Shown in pieces: positions 6,029-7,820 of a stretch of 7,820 nt of DNA; positions within the stretch are counted from its first letter, which is position 1; each line of letters starts with the position of its first letter. Both the position numbers and the translations under genes were made by a program. This DNA is from Gammaproteobacteria bacterium. Its GTDB lineage: Bacteria > Pseudomonadota > Gammaproteobacteria > Steroidobacterales > Steroidobacteraceae. Below the pieces are notes generated by a model. That model was not told the DNA's origin and did not search any database. It saw nothing but the letters and a program-made list of their open reading frames with translations. Location of the stretch: NCBI GenBank assembly GCA_029857655.1, contig JAOUGR010000084.1, positions 1 to 7,820 of the forward strand, read 5' to 3'.

Positions 6029-7329
6029 TCGCTGCCCACCTGCCCCGGCCGCCAGCCCTGGACCCATTCCACGAACTTGTCCGGCGCGAGCGGCCGAGCG
6101 TAATGGTAGCCCTGGGCGAAGTCGCAGCCCATCACGGTCAGTTCCTGCGCGACCCGCTCGTCCTCCACGCCCTCCGCGACTACGACCAGGTCGAAGGAGT
6201 GCCCCAGGGCGATGGTCTGCTCGACGATCTTGCGGTCGGCCTTATTGGCGATCATGTTCATCACGAAGGACTTGTCGATTTTCAGCTCGTCCGCGGGGAT
6301 TTCCTTCAGGTAGGACAGGCAGGAATACCCGGTGCCGAAATCGTCGATCGAGACCCGCGCGCCCAGCTCGCGAAGTTCGGTCAACACGCGGTGACTGCGC
6401 TGCCGGTCGATCATCAACGCGTTCTCGGTGACTTCGATGGTCAGCCGCGAAAGGTCCACGGACCAGAGGCCCGCCGCGCCCTGCACCATGTCGACAAGAT
6501 CCGGATTGCCGATCAATGACGGCGAGACATTCACGGCCACGCACATCCGCCCGAGCGTTTCAGGCCATTCGCTCAGCTGGCGCAGCGCGCGGTGGAAGGC
6601 GAATTGCGTCAATGGGTCGATCTGGCCGGTCATCTCGGCGACATCGATAAAGATCTCTGGTGGCACGTTTCCGGACTCCGGTCGGTTCCAGCGCATCAGC
6701 GCTTCGGCGCCCACGATGCTCTGGTCCGGCAGCGCGATCTTGGGCTGGTAGTTCAGGATCAGGTCGCCGTGCTCGAGGGCTTTCGCGAGCTGCGCCTCGA
6801 GGTCCCAGCCGGCGACAAGTTCATCGGCCTTGCGCGCGGTGTAGACGGTGACCGGCTGCGAGGTCTTCCAGGCCTCCAGCAGCGCGATCTCGCTGCACTG
6901 CATCAGCGCCTCGGGCGTGCGGCCATGGGCCGGGAACATGCCGATGCCTACGGAAAGCCGGACCGTCGCCTGCTGGCCGCCCGACGCAAGGGGCTCGGTC
7001 CCGGCACGCAGGATCTTGTTGGCAGCGAGGATCGCGTGTCCCTGGTTTCGCAGGTTCGACAGTACGAAGGCGAACTTGCGGTCGCTGAGGCGCGTGAAGT
7101 AATCCCCGGGGCGCAGTACCAGCGCCAGGCGGTTGCGCAATTCATCCAGCATGCGACCGGCATTCACGTGACCGACATTCGCATAAAGGCGCTCGAGCTG
7201 GTGCACATAGACCACCAGGACCGCGACATCGTAGAGCTTGCTTTCGCGCGCCACGACGCGCGCCCGGATGGCCTCGAGACAGTCGGAGTAGCTGCTGGAT
7301 CCGACGGGGCTTAGGACCGCGGTGTTCAT
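6025..7329 (-). CDS. c-di-GMP phosphodiesterase with degenerate GGDEF and intact EAL domains
   Basis: A 434-residue protein expected to hydrolyse the second messenger c-di-GMP to pGpG. The N-terminal half (about 30-165) has a GGDEF fold, seen in RPGDYFTRLSDRKFAFVL and SVGIGMFP. The signature itself is SDRKF at 82-86, so cyclase activity is very unlikely; such domains often act as regulatory modules. The EAL domain (about 175-425) keeps the expected catalytic residues: EAL at 209-211, Asn267 in AVNVS, Glu299 in EVTEN, Asp329-Asp330 in DDFGTGYS, Lys350 in KIDKSF, Glu386 in AEGVE and Gln406 in QGY. No membrane segment, PAS, REC or other sensor domain is seen, so it should be cytoplasmic. It starts three bases after the stop of the upstream HD-GYP gene, with no clear Shine-Dalgarno, which suggests translational coupling. 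It ends 45 bases before the preferred hemN start. Its process (motility, biofilm or other) cannot be read from the sequence. Confidence 0.9.
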   Translation of the reverse strand: MNTAVLSPVGSSSYSDCLEAIRARVVARESKLYDVAVLVVYVHQLERLYANVGHVNAGRMLDELRNRLALVLRPGDYFTRLSDRKFAFVLSNLRNQGHAILAANKILRAGTEPLASGGQQATVRLSVGIGMFPAHGRTPEALMQCSEIALLEAWKTSQPVTVYTARKADELVAGWDLEAQLAKALEHGDLILNYQPKIALPDQSIVGAEALMRWNRPESGNVPPEIFIDVAEMTGQIDPLTQFAFHRALRQLSEWPETLGRMCVAVNVSPSLIGNPDLVDMVQGAAGLWSVDLSRLTIEVTENALMIDRQRSHRVLTELRELGARVSIDDFGTGYSCLSYLKEIPADELKIDKSFVMNMIANKADRKIVEQTIALGHSFDLVVVAEGVEDERVAQELTVMGCDFAQGYHYARPLAPDKFVEWVQGWRPGQVGSD

Positions 7330-7332
7330 TTG

Positions 7333-7820
7333 TCAGTTCAGGTAGTAATCGGCCGGGTCGATGCCGAAAGCGCCGGGCTCGAGGCCGGACTCGATCCACA
7401 GCGACGACTGGTCATCGGCGGTCGCGGCCATCTGGTTGAGGTCAATGACGCGGTAGTCGTCGAGCTGCTTTTTATCCTTGTCCAGGATGATCATGACTTC
7501 CGGCCGCAGGCGCCGGATGCGGCTCTGCGCGGTGACCACCGCGACCTCGCCGGTATTAAGCAGGACCAGCGTGCCAGTCGGGAACATGCCGATCGCCTGG
7601 GTGAACTGGTCGACGATCTCGGCCTGGAATTCGATGCCGGCGAGGGCCCGCAACTCCCGCAGCGCGCCAAAGGACGACTGCGTGCTGGCGTACGGCCGCG
7701 ACGTGATCATTGCATCGTAGGTATCGACGATGCCGGCAATGCGCCCGTACACGGGAATTTCGCCGGCCTTCAGGCCGTTGGGATAGCCCGAGCCGTTGAA
7801 GCGCTCATGGTGGTAAGCGA
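7333..7820 (-). CDS. HD-GYP domain protein, C-terminal part (5'-truncated)
   Basis: The frame stays open to the right edge, so the N-terminus and the catalytic HD dyad are outside the window. About 162 residues are visible. They begin with AYHHERFNGSGYPNGL, containing the HHE and GYP signatures that define HD-GYP phosphodiesterases, then IPVYGRIAGIVDTYDAM with the conserved late Asp residues of the domain. A GTG at 7752 is internal to the domain and is not the true start. After the domain (ending near bases 7600-7650) comes a C-terminal region of about 90 residues without a recognised catalytic motif. It is partly beta-rich by eye (LVLLNTGEVAVV, VMIILDKD) and ends in an acidic tail. HD-GYP proteins degrade c-di-GMP to pGpG or GMP, though some are inactive. 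Pairing with the EAL gene three bases downstream points to a two-gene c-di-GMP-lowering unit. Confidence 0.88.
   Translation of the reverse strand, partial: AYHHERFNGSGYPNGLKAGEIPVYGRIAGIVDTYDAMITSRPYASTQSSFGALRELRALAGIEFQAEIVDQFTQAIGMFPTGTLVLLNTGEVAVVTAQSRIRRLRPEVMIILDKDKKQLDDYRVIDLNQMAATADDQSSLWIESGLEPGAFGIDPADYYLN

Noticed and set aside
7072..7100. Diguanylate cyclase activity of the GGDEF-like domain
   Set aside because: The signature is SDRKF, which lacks the glycines and acidic residues needed for catalysis.
6592..7314. 240-residue plus-strand open frame opposite the EAL gene
   Set aside because: It lies wholly within the EAL gene on the other strand, has no motif of its own, and the EAL frame is fully conserved.

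Overview
This window is GC-rich DNA from a proteobacterium, most likely a beta- or gammaproteobacterium with anaerobic or microaerobic respiration. This is inferred from the Fnr-type regulator, the E. coli-like HemN, the c4-type cytochrome domains and the paired c-di-GMP phosphodiesterases. No marker gene is present, so the lineage is not fixed. The window is almost entirely coding. I saw no rRNA, tRNA, mobile element or CRISPR array.

Left half, plus strand (3-3680): the end of a respiratory electron-transfer operon. It holds the 3' part of an NrfD/PsrC-family quinone-interacting membrane subunit (to 554). A 650-residue fusion of a nine-haem periplasmic cytochrome c and a membrane cytochrome b follows (551-2503), starting in an ATGA overlap. 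Next is a predicted lipoprotein made of four tandem c4-like monohaem domains (2538-3680). Together they carry 13 c-type CXXCH haem sites plus probable b haems. They look like a route from the quinone pool through a periplasmic multihaem domain to a lipid-anchored carrier. The terminal acceptor or donor is not visible and is probably encoded upstream of the window.

Centre (3681-3780): a convergent intergenic gap of 100 bases with a weak terminator-like element and a separate hairpin.

Right half, minus strand, in order of transcription: the C-terminal part of an HD-GYP protein (7820-7333), a protein with a degenerate GGDEF and an intact EAL domain (7329-6025), oxygen-independent coproporphyrinogen III oxidase hemN (about 5979-4582), and an Fnr-type [4Fe-4S] oxygen sensor (4548-3781). 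A near-match to the Fnr/FixK box (6015-6028) lies just upstream of the preferred hemN start. The haem, oxygen-sensing and cytochrome functions fit together: HemN supplies haem without oxygen, Fnr switches on anaerobic genes, and the cytochrome operon needs much haem. That Fnr controls the cytochrome operon is only a hypothesis, because the operon's promoter is outside the window.
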